Positions 1-7,300 of a stretch of 11,659 bases of DNA are shown here, one piece after another. Position 1 is the stretch's first letter. Each line of letters opens with the position of its first letter. Source of the stretch: Flavobacterium psychrophilum (GTDB taxonomy: Bacteria; Bacteroidota; Bacteroidia; Flavobacteriales; Flavobacteriaceae); the NCBI GenBank assembly GCA_022730285.1, contig DZCQ01000038.1:3042-14700 (forward strand). Direction: 5' to 3'. Both the position numbers and the translations under genes were made by a program. The notes beneath the pieces were generated by a model. It was not told the DNA's origin, ran no database searches, and saw only the letters and a list, made by a program, of their open reading frames with translations.

Positions 1-217
1 CTCGATGTGGCTTTAAAATATCTCTAAATAATTTTAAATTCTCTTTATTTATTATTATATAAGCGATAGAATGCATATTGCTCAAAGCTTCAAAACCTGT
101 TTGCACCAGTAAATGATTTTCTTTTTCTAAAAATTCTTGTAAATGTATTTTATGATGTTCCGCAGTTTTTTTTGCAACTTCTCCACGAAAATCCCAAATT
201 AATTTTATTTTTTGCAT
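1..217 (-). CDS. Conserved hypothetical protein, N-terminal part (gene runs off the left edge)
   Basis: The minus frame starts at an ATG (215-217) and stays open to the window edge, giving 72 residues that begin MQKIKLIWDFRGEVAKKTAEHH and reach LKPHR. It is short and mixed charged/hydrophobic, with no signal peptide or membrane segment, so probably cytoplasmic. The pattern KLIWDFRG, then AEHHxIHLQEF, then MHxIAYIIIN and LKPHR reads like a small conserved protein seen in flavobacterial genomes with no assigned function; this is recollection, not a search. A perfect -7 element (TATCTTTG, 222-229) lies only 4 nt before the ATG, which supports both the start and the reality of the gene. It is divergent from the dehydrogenase at 302. 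The 3' part is outside the window. Confidence 0.72.
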   Translation of the reverse strand, partial: MQKIKLIWDFRGEVAKKTAEHHKIHLQEFLEKENHLLVQTGFEALSNMHSIAYIIINKENLKLFRDILKPHR

Positions 218-221
218 ATTA

Positions 222-229
222 CAAAGATA
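222..229 (-). promoter_or_regulatory. Bacteroidota -7 promoter element for the gene at 1-217
   Basis: Read on the minus strand the bases are TATCTTTG, an exact match to the TAnnTTTG element used by the Bacteroidota primary sigma factor. The spacing to the ATG (4 nt) puts the expected transcription start at or within a base or two of the start codon, so the mRNA would be leaderless or nearly so. I see no convincing TTG -33 element upstream. Confidence 0.6.
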
Positions 230-274
230 CTAAGAGAAATTAAAAATAGCACTAAAAATAATGAAATGAAGAAT

Positions 275-303
275 ATTTGTTATTTTTGTAAAAAATAACA
301 AAT
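275..303. repeat. Perfect 13-bp inverted repeat over the promoter and start codon of the 302 gene
   Basis: The left arm ATTTGTTATTTTT (275-287) and the right arm AAAAATAACAAAT (291-303) are exact reverse complements with a 3-base centre (gta). The dyad covers the putative -7 element at 281-288 and ends on the A and T of the start codon at 302-303. It could be an operator for a dimeric regulator. If transcription begins further upstream, it could instead be an RNA hairpin that hides the start codon. Its A/T-only composition, apart from one G or C per arm, raises the chance of coincidence. Confidence 0.5.
281..288 (+). promoter_or_regulatory. Bacteroidota -7 promoter element for the 302 dehydrogenase gene
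   Basis: TATTTTTG matches TAnnTTTG exactly. Transcription would start near 292, leaving a leader of about 10 nt before the ATG at 302. No clear -33 TTG is present. The element lies inside the 13-bp-arm palindrome at 275-303, so a protein binding the dyad would compete with RNA polymerase. The A-rich context makes a chance match possible. Confidence 0.45.
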
Positions 304-1903
304 GCCCCAAGAACTCCTACTTCAAGTTTCACCTATTATTGCTGCAAAAGAACATTTATTAAAAGAACATTTATCTAAACAAATAAAAGTTTCTGTTCAA
401 GATATTCAGCAAATTGTAATCTTAAAACGCTCTATCGATGCCCGTCAAAAGGCATTAAAAATTAACCTAAAAGTAAACATCTACTTGCAAGGTGAGGCTT
501 ATGAAAAAACAAAAGAGGAGCTTCCTAATTACAAAAATGTAACAAATTCGCAAGAAATCATTGTAATTGGAGCTGGACCCGCAGGACTTTTTGCAGCCTT
601 ACAATTAATAGAATTAGGTTTAAAACCAATCGTTTTAGAACGTGGAAAAGACATTCGTGGTCGCCGTAGAGATTTAAAATCTATAAACATTGATGGGATT
701 GTTAATCCTGATTCTAACTATTGCTTTGGAGAAGGCGGAGCCGGAACATACTCAGACGGGAAGCTATATACTCGATCAAAAAAGAGAGGTGACATAGATA
801 GAATCCTGCAATTATTAGTTGCCTTTGGTGCTACACCAGATATTTTAATAGAAGCCCACCCACACATTGGAACTAATAAATTGCCACAAATAATTCAAGA
901 TATTAGAGAAAAAATTATAGAAATGGGAGGAGAAGTTCATTTTGAAACAAAAGTAACAGATATTCTTATAAAAAATAATGCCATTGATGGAGTGGTATTA
1001 GAAAATGGAGCGACTATAAATGCTTCTAAAATTATAGTGGCAACAGGGCATTCCGCAAGAGATATTTATGAATTATTAGACCAAAAAAAAATACTAATTG
1101 AAGCAAAACCATTTGCATTAGGAGTTCGTGCAGAACATTCGCAATCGTTAATAGATCAAATACAATATTCTTGTGATTACAGAGGAGAATATCTCCCTCC
1201 AGCTCCATATTCTATTGTAAAGCAAGTAAATGGCAGAGGTATGTATTCTTTTTGCATGTGTCCAGGAGGCGTTATTGCTCCCTGTGCAACTGCTCCAGGA
1301 GAAGTAGTTACAAATGGTTGGTCGCCTTCTAAAAGAGATCAAGGAACTGCAAATTCTGGGATTGTGGTTGAATTAAAACTAGAAGATTTTAAGCCTTTTG
1401 CTAAATTTGGTGCTTTGGCAGGAATGGAATTTCAAAAGAGTATTGAACAAAAAGCATGGCTATTAGCAAAAAATTCTAATTCTAATAATAAAGAAGAGCA
1501 ATCGCAAAAAGTACCTGCCCAACGTATGATAGATTTTACGCAGTCTAAAATATCAAACTCTATTCCCAAGACATCTTATGTTCCTGGGACAACTTCGGTG
1601 GAAATGGGACAAGTTTTCCCTTCTTTTTTAACACAAATATTACGGGAAGGGTTTACTGAATTTGGAAAATCCATGAAAGGTTACTTGACCAATGAGGCAA
1701 TTTTGCACGCACCAGAAAGTAGAACCTCATCGCCTGTTAGAATCCCAAGAGACAAAATTACATTAGAACATTTACAAATTAAAGGACTTTATCCTTGTGG
1801 AGAAGGAGCTGGATATGCTGGAGGAATAATATCTGCTGCAATTGATGGCGAAAAATGTGCTGTTAAAATATGGGAATCGTTACAGGTGGGTTCTAAAAAT
1901 TAG
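302..1903 (+). CDS. NAD(P)/FAD-dependent dehydrogenase, COG2509 type
   Basis: This is a 533-residue cytoplasmic flavoprotein. The first ~80 residues form a charged N-terminal domain with the family's KRSIDARQK stretch (42-50). A dinucleotide-binding Rossmann motif GAGPAG (90-95) follows, with the acidic end of its beta strand in VLERG (111-115). Other landmarks are a glycine-rich GEGGAGTYSDGKLYTR segment, a CMCPGG stretch (318-323) and a C-terminal FAD-contacting GEGAGYAGG (500-508). Together these point to the uncharacterised 'NAD(P)/FAD-dependent dehydrogenase' family; substrate and electron acceptor are unknown. The ATG start gives the usual full-length N-terminus. It is the only plus-strand gene, apparently monocistronic, flanked by a divergent small gene and by the convergent bestrophin gene. 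Its last codons form the left arm of a long stem-loop (1885-1935). No truncation or missing motif is seen. Confidence 0.93.
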   Translation: MPQELLLQVSPIIAAKEHLLKEHLSKQIKVSVQDIQQIVILKRSIDARQKALKINLKVNIYLQGEAYEKTKEELPNYKNVTNSQEIIVIGAGPAGLFAALQLIELGLKPIVLERGKDIRGRRRDLKSINIDGIVNPDSNYCFGEGGAGTYSDGKLYTRSKKRGDIDRILQLLVAFGATPDILIEAHPHIGTNKLPQIIQDIREKIIEMGGEVHFETKVTDILIKNNAIDGVVLENGATINASKIIVATGHSARDIYELLDQKKILIEAKPFALGVRAEHSQSLIDQIQYSCDYRGEYLPPAPYSIVKQVNGRGMYSFCMCPGGVIAPCATAPGEVVTNGWSPSKRDQGTANSGIVVELKLEDFKPFAKFGALAGMEFQKSIEQKAWLLAKNSNSNNKEEQSQKVPAQRMIDFTQSKISNSIPKTSYVPGTTSVEMGQVFPSFLTQILREGFTEFGKSMKGYLTNEAILHAPESRTSSPVRIPRDKITLEHLQIKGLYPCGEGAGYAGGIISAAIDGEKCAVKIWESLQVGSKN

Positions 1904-1935
1904 CTTTTTCTGTAAATTTATTTTTAGAACCCGCC
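1885..1935 (+). terminator. Long stem-loop overlapping the end of the 302-1903 gene, terminator-like
   Basis: Bases 1885-1900 pair with 1920-1935 to give a 16-bp stem, all Watson-Crick except one G-U wobble (1887/1933), with a 19-nt loop. The stop codon TAG (1901-1903) is the first triplet of the loop, so the left arm encodes the last residues of the dehydrogenase. No T-run follows on the plus strand, so it is not a textbook intrinsic terminator. It may act as a 3'-end stabiliser or a barrier between the converging genes. On the minus strand the wobble becomes a mismatch, but the 13-bp core remains. Confidence 0.5.
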
Positions 1936-2093
1936 AACAATAAATTATACTAAGTAAGTCGAAAGTTTTAAAAGGTGTAAAGTCAAAAGGGTTAAAATGA
2001 ATTTTGAATGATTAAAAATCAATATTTTATGTAATTTCGTGTAATTCAAAATACGACATTATATCGTTTGTACTACTTATACTAGATACTATT

Positions 2094-2966
2094 TTAGGGT
2101 AAAATAAGAATCTCTTCAATATTTTTTTTAATATTTTCTACAATTTTTTGTGTAGGTAAATCATTTTCATCTGTCCCAAAAGGATCCTCTATCTCATCTG
2201 CAATTAATTCTAAACTTGCTAATATGTAAAATATAAAAACAACTATCGGAACGGAATAATACCCTAAATAAAATATATACCCAAAAGGTAGTGTCATAGT
2301 ATAGAAAAAAATAAACTTTTTTATAAAAGTATCATAAGAGAATGGGATTGGCGTGTTTTTTATTCGTTCACAAGCTCCACAAACATTAGTAAATGAGCTA
2401 ACTTCATGGTTAATATAGAGCAATTGCTCTGGAGTTATTTTACTATTTTGTTGTAAATCGGAAATTTTTTTGAATAATAATTTTGCAACCTGATTTGGTC
2501 TGTGCTTTTTTTGTTCTAATTCTAAGTCAAATTCCTCAAACAATTCTTCTGTTACAGAGTGGTTTTTTAAATGCAAATCTAAAATATGAGCATAATACGG
2601 TATTATTTTTCTAAAAAAAAGTATATCTTCTTTATCTTTGAGAATGGAAGATATTTTTAATCCTAAATTTCGACTATTATTTACTAATTCTCCCCACTGT
2701 TTTCTCCCTTCCCACCATCTGTCGTAAGCCGTATTTGTTCTGAAAACTAGTAGCAAGGAAATAACAAAACCTAGCATGGTGTGCATGATAGTGATATTCT
2801 TTAGAAAGTGATTTTCGGGCAAATTATAATAATCTTTAATAAAATAGGTAATTATTGCTGAATATATTGCTATTCCAAGCATAACCAACGCTAATTTTTT
2901 AAAAGTATCAGAATTATGAAATTTAAAAATAAATGTAAACCAGTCCTTTGGGTTGTATGAAATCAT
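2094..2966 (-). CDS. Bestrophin-family ion channel (UPF0187-like inner-membrane protein)
   Basis: This is a 290-residue integral membrane protein. Hydrophobic segments lie at about 23-43, 58-75 and 220-256, with a charged, mostly helical region between the second and third. Family hallmarks are FRTNTAYDRWWEGRKQWG (75-92) right after the second segment, GACERIKNTPIPFSY (197-211), and the acidic DEIEDPFGTDENDLP (257-271) near the C-terminus. These match the bacterial relatives of eukaryotic bestrophins, pentameric ion channels in the cytoplasmic membrane. Eukaryotic members are anion channels and at least one bacterial homologue conducts cations, so selectivity cannot be read from sequence. Length is typical. 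The ATG lies 6 nt after the kup stop codon, so the two are probably co-transcribed and translationally coupled. It converges on the dehydrogenase gene across 190 nt. A shared role in potassium or charge balance is inference. Confidence 0.93.
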   Translation of the reverse strand: MISYNPKDWFTFIFKFHNSDTFKKLALVMLGIAIYSAIITYFIKDYYNLPENHFLKNITIMHTMLGFVISLLLVFRTNTAYDRWWEGRKQWGELVNNSRNLGLKISSILKDKEDILFFRKIIPYYAHILDLHLKNHSVTEELFEEFDLELEQKKHRPNQVAKLLFKKISDLQQNSKITPEQLLYINHEVSSFTNVCGACERIKNTPIPFSYDTFIKKFIFFYTMTLPFGYIFYLGYYSVPIVVFIFYILASLELIADEIEDPFGTDENDLPTQKIVENIKKNIEEILILP

Positions 2967-2972
2967 TAGATA

Positions 2973-4937
2973 CTATTCTAATCTTTTTAAATGTATTTTT
3001 TCTGGTGCATGCAAAACTAATGGAAATTTTTCTACTTTAACAGAGCTACTATCCAAACCAAAAGCTTGTTCTTCAGATAAACTTAATTTTTTGATAAAGA
3101 AATAAGTATCCATAATTAATTTTTCATGCCAAAGCATAAAACTGTCGTTTGACAAAAACTTCTCGGAAAGTACAAATTTAAAATCTCCTATAATATTATT
3201 TTTACTTAATGATTCGTATCTACTCGTAATGTCCACCTCACCTCGTTTAACCATGTCATGTAATACGGTTTTGAACATTAAATTTATTTTGGTAGGCTCT
3301 CTAAAACCAAGATTAAAATCGATTCTGAATAAGTCATCTTTAATAATTTCGGTTACTTTATATTCTCTTTTGTAAGGTTCGTTGGTTACATTAACGTGCA
3401 CAAACCAATATAAATCGGCTCTTTTGGGTCTTTTTTGCATAATTGAGTACATTACCTTTTCTTCAATTTCATCTACTCTATTGGCATTAGTCATATATAC
3501 TAAATGGGTAGCATATTTTGGAATAGAAAGGTCTATGCTTAACTCCGCTAATACTTTTTTGTAAGAATCAATTTTTACAACTTTAGTATAGTTTTTGCTA
3601 ATTTTTTTAGCCATGAACCATATTGTCATTATAAAAATTAAAACTATGGCAATTAGTATTGTGACATATCCTCCATGAGGGAATTTATCTAGACAAGCAA
3701 TTAAAAAACTAGATTCTATAACTAAATAAAGCAAAATTAGTGGTAAAATGAGATATAATTTTGTTCTTTTTATAATCATAAAATAGGTAAGTAATAATGT
3801 TGTCATAATCATACACAACACAATGGCAAGTCCATAAGCAGCCTCCATATTACTAGATTTTTCAAAATGCAATACAATTCCTATACAACCTGCAAGTAAT
3901 AACCAATTTACAGATGGAATGTATAATTGCCCTTTTTGATCTGTTGGATATTTTATACGCACCTTAGGCCAAAAGTTTAATCTCATGGCTTCGTTTATTA
4001 ATGTAAAAGACCCACTTATTAAGGCTTGTGAAGCAATAACAGCTGCCATGGTCGCAATTATAATTCCAAATGGCTGAAACCAATCTGGCATAATTAAATA
4101 AAAGGGATTGGTGTTATTAGGATTAATGGACTTTAATGTTTCACCTTGATGATTTATTAGATAAGCTCCTTGTCCAAAATAATTTAATAATAAAGCAGTT
4201 TTTACAAAAGCCCAACTTACTCGTATATTTTTTCTCCCGCAATGTCCCATGTCAGAATATAATGCTTCTGCTCCTGTGGTACATAGAAACACAAATCCTA
4301 AAACGTAAAATCCTTCTGGGTGAATACTTAATAGTTTGTATGCGTAATATGGGTTTACTGCTTTAATAACTTCCATATTTCCAGAAATTTGAACTGCTCC
4401 AAGTATTGCTAGCATTCCAAACCACAAAATCATCATTGGAGCAAAAAATTTGCCAACAATTTTAGTTCCAAATTGCTGTATTCCAAACAAAACTATTAAA
4501 ATGGTAATAACAATTGGAATGGTATTTATTTTTGGGAAATAAATTTTTATCCCTTCTACCGCAGAAGAAACAGAAATAGGAGGTGTAATAATTCCATCTG
4601 CCAGTAAAGCACTTCCTCCTACAATGGCAGGCACTATAAGCCATTTAACTTTTGTCCTTTTAACTAATGCATATAATGCAAAAATCCCACCTTCCCCATG
4701 GTTATCCGCAGATAGTGTGATAAATACATATTTTAAAGTTGTTTGTAGTGTTAGTGTCCAAAAAATTGCTGAAATACCACCTAGTACAACTTCTGGCACT
4801 ATATTATACTTTCCAATTATTGCACTCATTACATAAAGAGGCGAAGTTCCAATATCTCCAAATATAATTCCTAAAGTTACTAAAATTCCACCAACAGAAA
4901 GTTTGCTATGTAAATTGTGATTTGTAGAAGCACTCAT
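2973..4937 (-). CDS. kup: Low-affinity potassium transport protein, KUP/HAK/KT family
   Basis: The protein has 654 residues, close to E. coli Kup (622). A hydrophobic core of about 12 membrane segments (roughly 15-445) precedes a cytosolic C-terminal domain of about 200 residues. Family signatures are all present: GDIGTSPLY (27-35), NHGEGG (79-84), ADGIITPP (113-120) and GAEALYSDMGHCG (222-234). The acidic residues inside these membrane motifs are those tied to K+ and proton coupling in the family. Members take up K+ in symport with protons across the inner membrane. The ATG start is supported by a perfect -7 element 24 nt upstream (4961-4968). It is first in an operon with the bestrophin-like gene. 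Nothing suggests damage, and no c-di-AMP riboswitch-like leader is visible; the leader is only about 20 nt. Confidence 0.97.
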   Translation of the reverse strand: MSASTNHNLHSKLSVGGILVTLGIIFGDIGTSPLYVMSAIIGKYNIVPEVVLGGISAIFWTLTLQTTLKYVFITLSADNHGEGGIFALYALVKRTKVKWLIVPAIVGGSALLADGIITPPISVSSAVEGIKIYFPKINTIPIVITILIVLFGIQQFGTKIVGKFFAPMMILWFGMLAILGAVQISGNMEVIKAVNPYYAYKLLSIHPEGFYVLGFVFLCTTGAEALYSDMGHCGRKNIRVSWAFVKTALLLNYFGQGAYLINHQGETLKSINPNNTNPFYLIMPDWFQPFGIIIATMAAVIASQALISGSFTLINEAMRLNFWPKVRIKYPTDQKGQLYIPSVNWLLLAGCIGIVLHFEKSSNMEAAYGLAIVLCMIMTTLLLTYFMIIKRTKLYLILPLILLYLVIESSFLIACLDKFPHGGYVTILIAIVLIFIMTIWFMAKKISKNYTKVVKIDSYKKVLAELSIDLSIPKYATHLVYMTNANRVDEIEEKVMYSIMQKRPKRADLYWFVHVNVTNEPYKREYKVTEIIKDDLFRIDFNLGFREPTKINLMFKTVLHDMVKRGEVDITSRYESLSKNNIIGDFKFVLSEKFLSNDSFMLWHEKLIMDTYFFIKKLSLSEEQAFGLDSSSVKVEKFPLVLHAPEKIHLKRLE

Positions 4938-4960
4938 ATAATTTATTATAAAAAATATGC

Positions 4961-4968
4961 CAAAAGTA
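4961..4968 (-). promoter_or_regulatory. Bacteroidota -7 promoter element for the kup-bestrophin operon
   Basis: On the minus strand the bases read TACTTTTG, an exact TAnnTTTG. They lie 24 nt upstream of the kup ATG, predicting a leader of about 20 nt. A TTG lies upstream (in CCATTGTTTA), but its spacing is longer than usual for a -33 element, so that half is uncertain. Confidence 0.55.
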
Positions 4969-5143
4969 AATATTTAATTTTATTAATATATAAACAATGG
5001 GACAAAATTTTATATTAGAAAAATAAAAAATACCACACAAACAATAACTAAATCAATATCAACAAGTTAAGTATTCTACATACAAAGGTTCATACTACAT
5101 AAAAACTCATAAATTACATCTAAAAAACTTAGATTTAACAAAT

Positions 5144-5184
5144 AAAAAATCCTCATATTCAAAAAAAAGAAAAATGAGGACTTT
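5144..5184 (-). terminator. Intrinsic terminator after the ELWxxDGT repeat gene
   Basis: On the minus strand, TCCTCAT (5174-5180) pairs with ATGAGGA (5150-5156). The stem extends through a G-U and three A-U pairs to 5184/5146. The loop is 17 nt and T-rich, and the 3' arm runs into a T-run (TTTTTT, 5144-5149). It starts about 20 nt past the stop codon at 5206, so it ends the operon read from 8853 and separates it from the kup promoter. Confidence 0.8.
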
Positions 5185-5205
5185 ACAAACAAACGTGAAT
5201 TATCT

Positions 5206-6945
5206 CTACAGCTTATTTATTTTTTTGACTGTAGTTTGATTATTTTCTAAATCAATTATTTTAACTAAATATATTCCTGACCTAAAATCAGAAAGATCAA
5301 TGGTTTTTTGGTTTTTATAGATGCTGATTTGTTTGCCTACTACATCGTAAATTTTTATACTAAAATTATTAGTTTTATTTATTTGAATATTAATAACATT
5401 TGATGTAGGGTTTGGATAGATGGAAATTTTATTGTCTTTCTCGATAGGTTCTGTTGATAAACTTCCACTTGAAATTTTCCATAATTCAGTGCCCTCATTA
5501 TTTGTTGATGCTCTAAAAAACAACTCGTTATTATATGCTATTGGTCTGTTTTTGACACTCCAAGAAACATCTTGAGGTTGGCTATTTAAACCATAATAAT
5601 CTGTTAATCGCGTTACTGAACCATTAGCAGTATTTGTAACCCACAATTGATTTGTGGGCATTCCTACACCTTTGATTGTGAAAAAGAGTTTATTATCAAA
5701 AGATTTCAATAAATATAAAGGGTCGTTTGCAGCACCCATTTGCGTTTCATCAATGGTAAAAGCAATTTGAGTTGTTGTTCCATTGGTTTTATAAATTTGA
5801 TAATTGTTCCCATTATTTGGAGCATTTTGTTCTCTGGCTGCAAAATAAAGTTCGTTATTATGCTCTAAAAAAACAGGTGGTACTCCAGTAAGTAAATAAT
5901 CTACAAAAGGTTGCAAATTATTATTTCCGCCAAAATTAAAATCATGCACCAACTCTAGTACATAATCTTCATAATTACCATCTTGATCAATATCTAAAAT
6001 ATCCTTTTTACATTTATATAAATCGATTCCCAAACCACTAACTGTTGCAATAAAGTATAATTCATTATTAAAAACATGTAATTGACCAGGATTTGTATAA
6101 TTAATTGGAATTTCATTATTTACGAAATAAGTTCCCGCTTCTGTTCCATCGGTTACATATAATTTTGCCTCAGCTCCGTTGTAAGCTCTAAAAAATAATT
6201 TATTGTCAAATTTTGTTATAAAACGAGTATGAATTTCTGATGTATTTGAATTTGATGGATGAATATCTTTAACCAAACTCACAGTATTAGTTGCTACAGA
6301 ATATTTATAAAGTTCATTACCTATTATTGCATCATTATCATCATCCATTAGAAATATTAAATCGCCATTTAGTTCAAAAAAATAGTCTTTTAAACCCAAG
6401 TTAAAACTATTTAATTCCAACAGTTTTTGAGTACCAGAAACTGTACCATCGGTTTTCCATAAATCGTAACCATAATCATCTTCGCGAGCAAAAAAGTACA
6501 TAATATTATTAATAACAACAAATTGATGGGAGTTTGGTCCAAAATCAAATCCGCTTTCAGCACCTAATCTAAAATCTTTAAATAGTTCTGTTGTTGTGCC
6601 ATTTGTTCTATACAATTCTCTACCTGTAACTCCAAAAACTTCTGCGGTAAAATATAAATAACTATTATATTCCATAAAATCTCGTGGGTTTGAGCCTGGA
6701 TATCCCAAATTAATATCGGCAAATTGATATGTACCGTTTTGATTTCCATTTGATTTCCATAATTCAAAATTGGAAGAACTTGGATTACTAGCACTTGAAT
6801 AATAAAGCATATTATTAAAAATTGTAAAATAATTTGGTGTGCCACCTGTTGAACCCGAATATGAAATTAATTGCTCAAAATTATATTGAGAAAATGTACT
6901 ATTGATAGACAGCAAAAATGTAAGCAAAAATGTAATCTTCTTCAT
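5206..6945 (-). CDS. Secreted ELWxxDGT-repeat protein with T9SS type A sorting domain
   Basis: This 579-residue exported protein has a Sec signal peptide at 1-19 (cleavage after STFS, before Q20). The body (about 40-495) consists of nine degenerate repeats of roughly 50 residues. Each opens with a strand like FNNELYFIA (near 43, 93, 145, 192, 246, 291, 361, 416, 471) and is followed by an ELWKTDGT-like motif (near 61, 110, 161, 211, 261, 308, 384, 433, 487). The C-terminus is a type A T9SS sorting domain: YPNPTSN (510-516), SGIYLVKI (556-563), ending KKINKL. The family pattern predicts Sec export, passage through the type IX machinery, removal of the domain, and surface anchoring or release. 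The repeat rhythm suggests a beta-propeller-like or solenoid fold; a binding role is plausible but unknown. The ATG lies 27 nt after the DUF4870 stop and a terminator follows. No catalytic motif is seen. Confidence 0.92.
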   Translation of the reverse strand: MKKITFLLTFLLSINSTFSQYNFEQLISYSGSTGGTPNYFTIFNNMLYYSSASNPSSSNFELWKSNGNQNGTYQFADINLGYPGSNPRDFMEYNSYLYFTAEVFGVTGRELYRTNGTTTELFKDFRLGAESGFDFGPNSHQFVVINNIMYFFAREDDYGYDLWKTDGTVSGTQKLLELNSFNLGLKDYFFELNGDLIFLMDDDNDAIIGNELYKYSVATNTVSLVKDIHPSNSNTSEIHTRFITKFDNKLFFRAYNGAEAKLYVTDGTEAGTYFVNNEIPINYTNPGQLHVFNNELYFIATVSGLGIDLYKCKKDILDIDQDGNYEDYVLELVHDFNFGGNNNLQPFVDYLLTGVPPVFLEHNNELYFAAREQNAPNNGNNYQIYKTNGTTTQIAFTIDETQMGAANDPLYLLKSFDNKLFFTIKGVGMPTNQLWVTNTANGSVTRLTDYYGLNSQPQDVSWSVKNRPIAYNNELFFRASTNNEGTELWKISSGSLSTEPIEKDNKISIYPNPTSNVINIQINKTNNFSIKIYDVVGKQISIYKNQKTIDLSDFRSGIYLVKIIDLENNQTTVKKINKL

Positions 6946-6971
6946 AATAGCAGTTTTTAATTTGTTATAGT

Positions 6972-7298
6972 TTATAAATTTTTAAATATTTCGGCATATT
7001 TTTCGCCTAAAATGGGTACAACTTCTTGTTTTCCGTTGATGGCGTTCATAAGTCCAATAATCCACATATAGAGTAAAACAAAAATGCCAACTATCCAAAC
7101 TAACCAACCTAAAACAGGAATAATCCCAATAAAACTGAGTGCTATTGCCGAAAGAAAAACACCTAAACTTTGACGAATATGAAATTTGGCAAACTCGTAT
7201 TTTTTGTCGTTATTCATTACAAATGCAATTAATAAACCTATAAGCGTTAAATAACTTATTAGTGCAATGTCTTTTCCTTGAATGTCTTTACTTTCCAT
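6972..7298 (-). CDS. DUF4870 (Tic20-like) small membrane protein
   Basis: This 108-residue protein has a short charged N-terminus (MESKDIQGKD), a hydrophobic segment at about 11-28, a charged loop with NNDKKYEFAKFHIRQSLG (29-46), then a long hydrophobic stretch (about 47-88) able to form two or three membrane segments. The polar tail contains INGKQEVVPILGEKYAEIF. The FHIRQS loop and the GKxxxxPxLGxxY-type tail are typical of the DUF4870/Tic20-like family of small bacterial inner-membrane proteins, whose biochemical role is unknown. The ATG starts 2 nt after the stop codon of the lipoprotein gene at 7301-8062, implying translational coupling, and the T9SS repeat gene follows 26 nt later. Its place between exported proteins hints at an envelope role, but such genes are common and the link may be incidental. 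Confidence 0.88.
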   Translation of the reverse strand: MESKDIQGKDIALISYLTLIGLLIAFVMNNDKKYEFAKFHIRQSLGVFLSAIALSFIGIIPVLGWLVWIVGIFVLLYMWIIGLMNAINGKQEVVPILGEKYAEIFKNL

Positions 7299-7300
7299 TT

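Noticed and set aside
1148..1342. Open frame on the minus strand inside the flavoprotein gene
   Set aside because: It lies fully opposite conserved flavoprotein motifs, has no promoter or export signal, and its Trp/Ser/Arg-rich translation looks like antisense.
2050..2075. Short dyad ACGA/TCGT in the intergenic region between the converging genes
   Set aside because: A four-base stem is too weak to call a terminator or binding site.
3382..4836. Several short plus-strand open frames (3382-3564, 4136-4366, 4624-4836) and a minus-strand one (4462-4644) inside kup
   Set aside because: All overlap the well-conserved kup reading frame and have no features of real proteins.
5118..5134. Small inverted repeat ATCTAA/TTAGAT between the repeat-protein terminator and the kup promoter
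   Set aside because: Six-base A/T-rich arms with a 5-nt loop are expected by chance in DNA of this composition, and it has no T-run or clear position relative to a gene.
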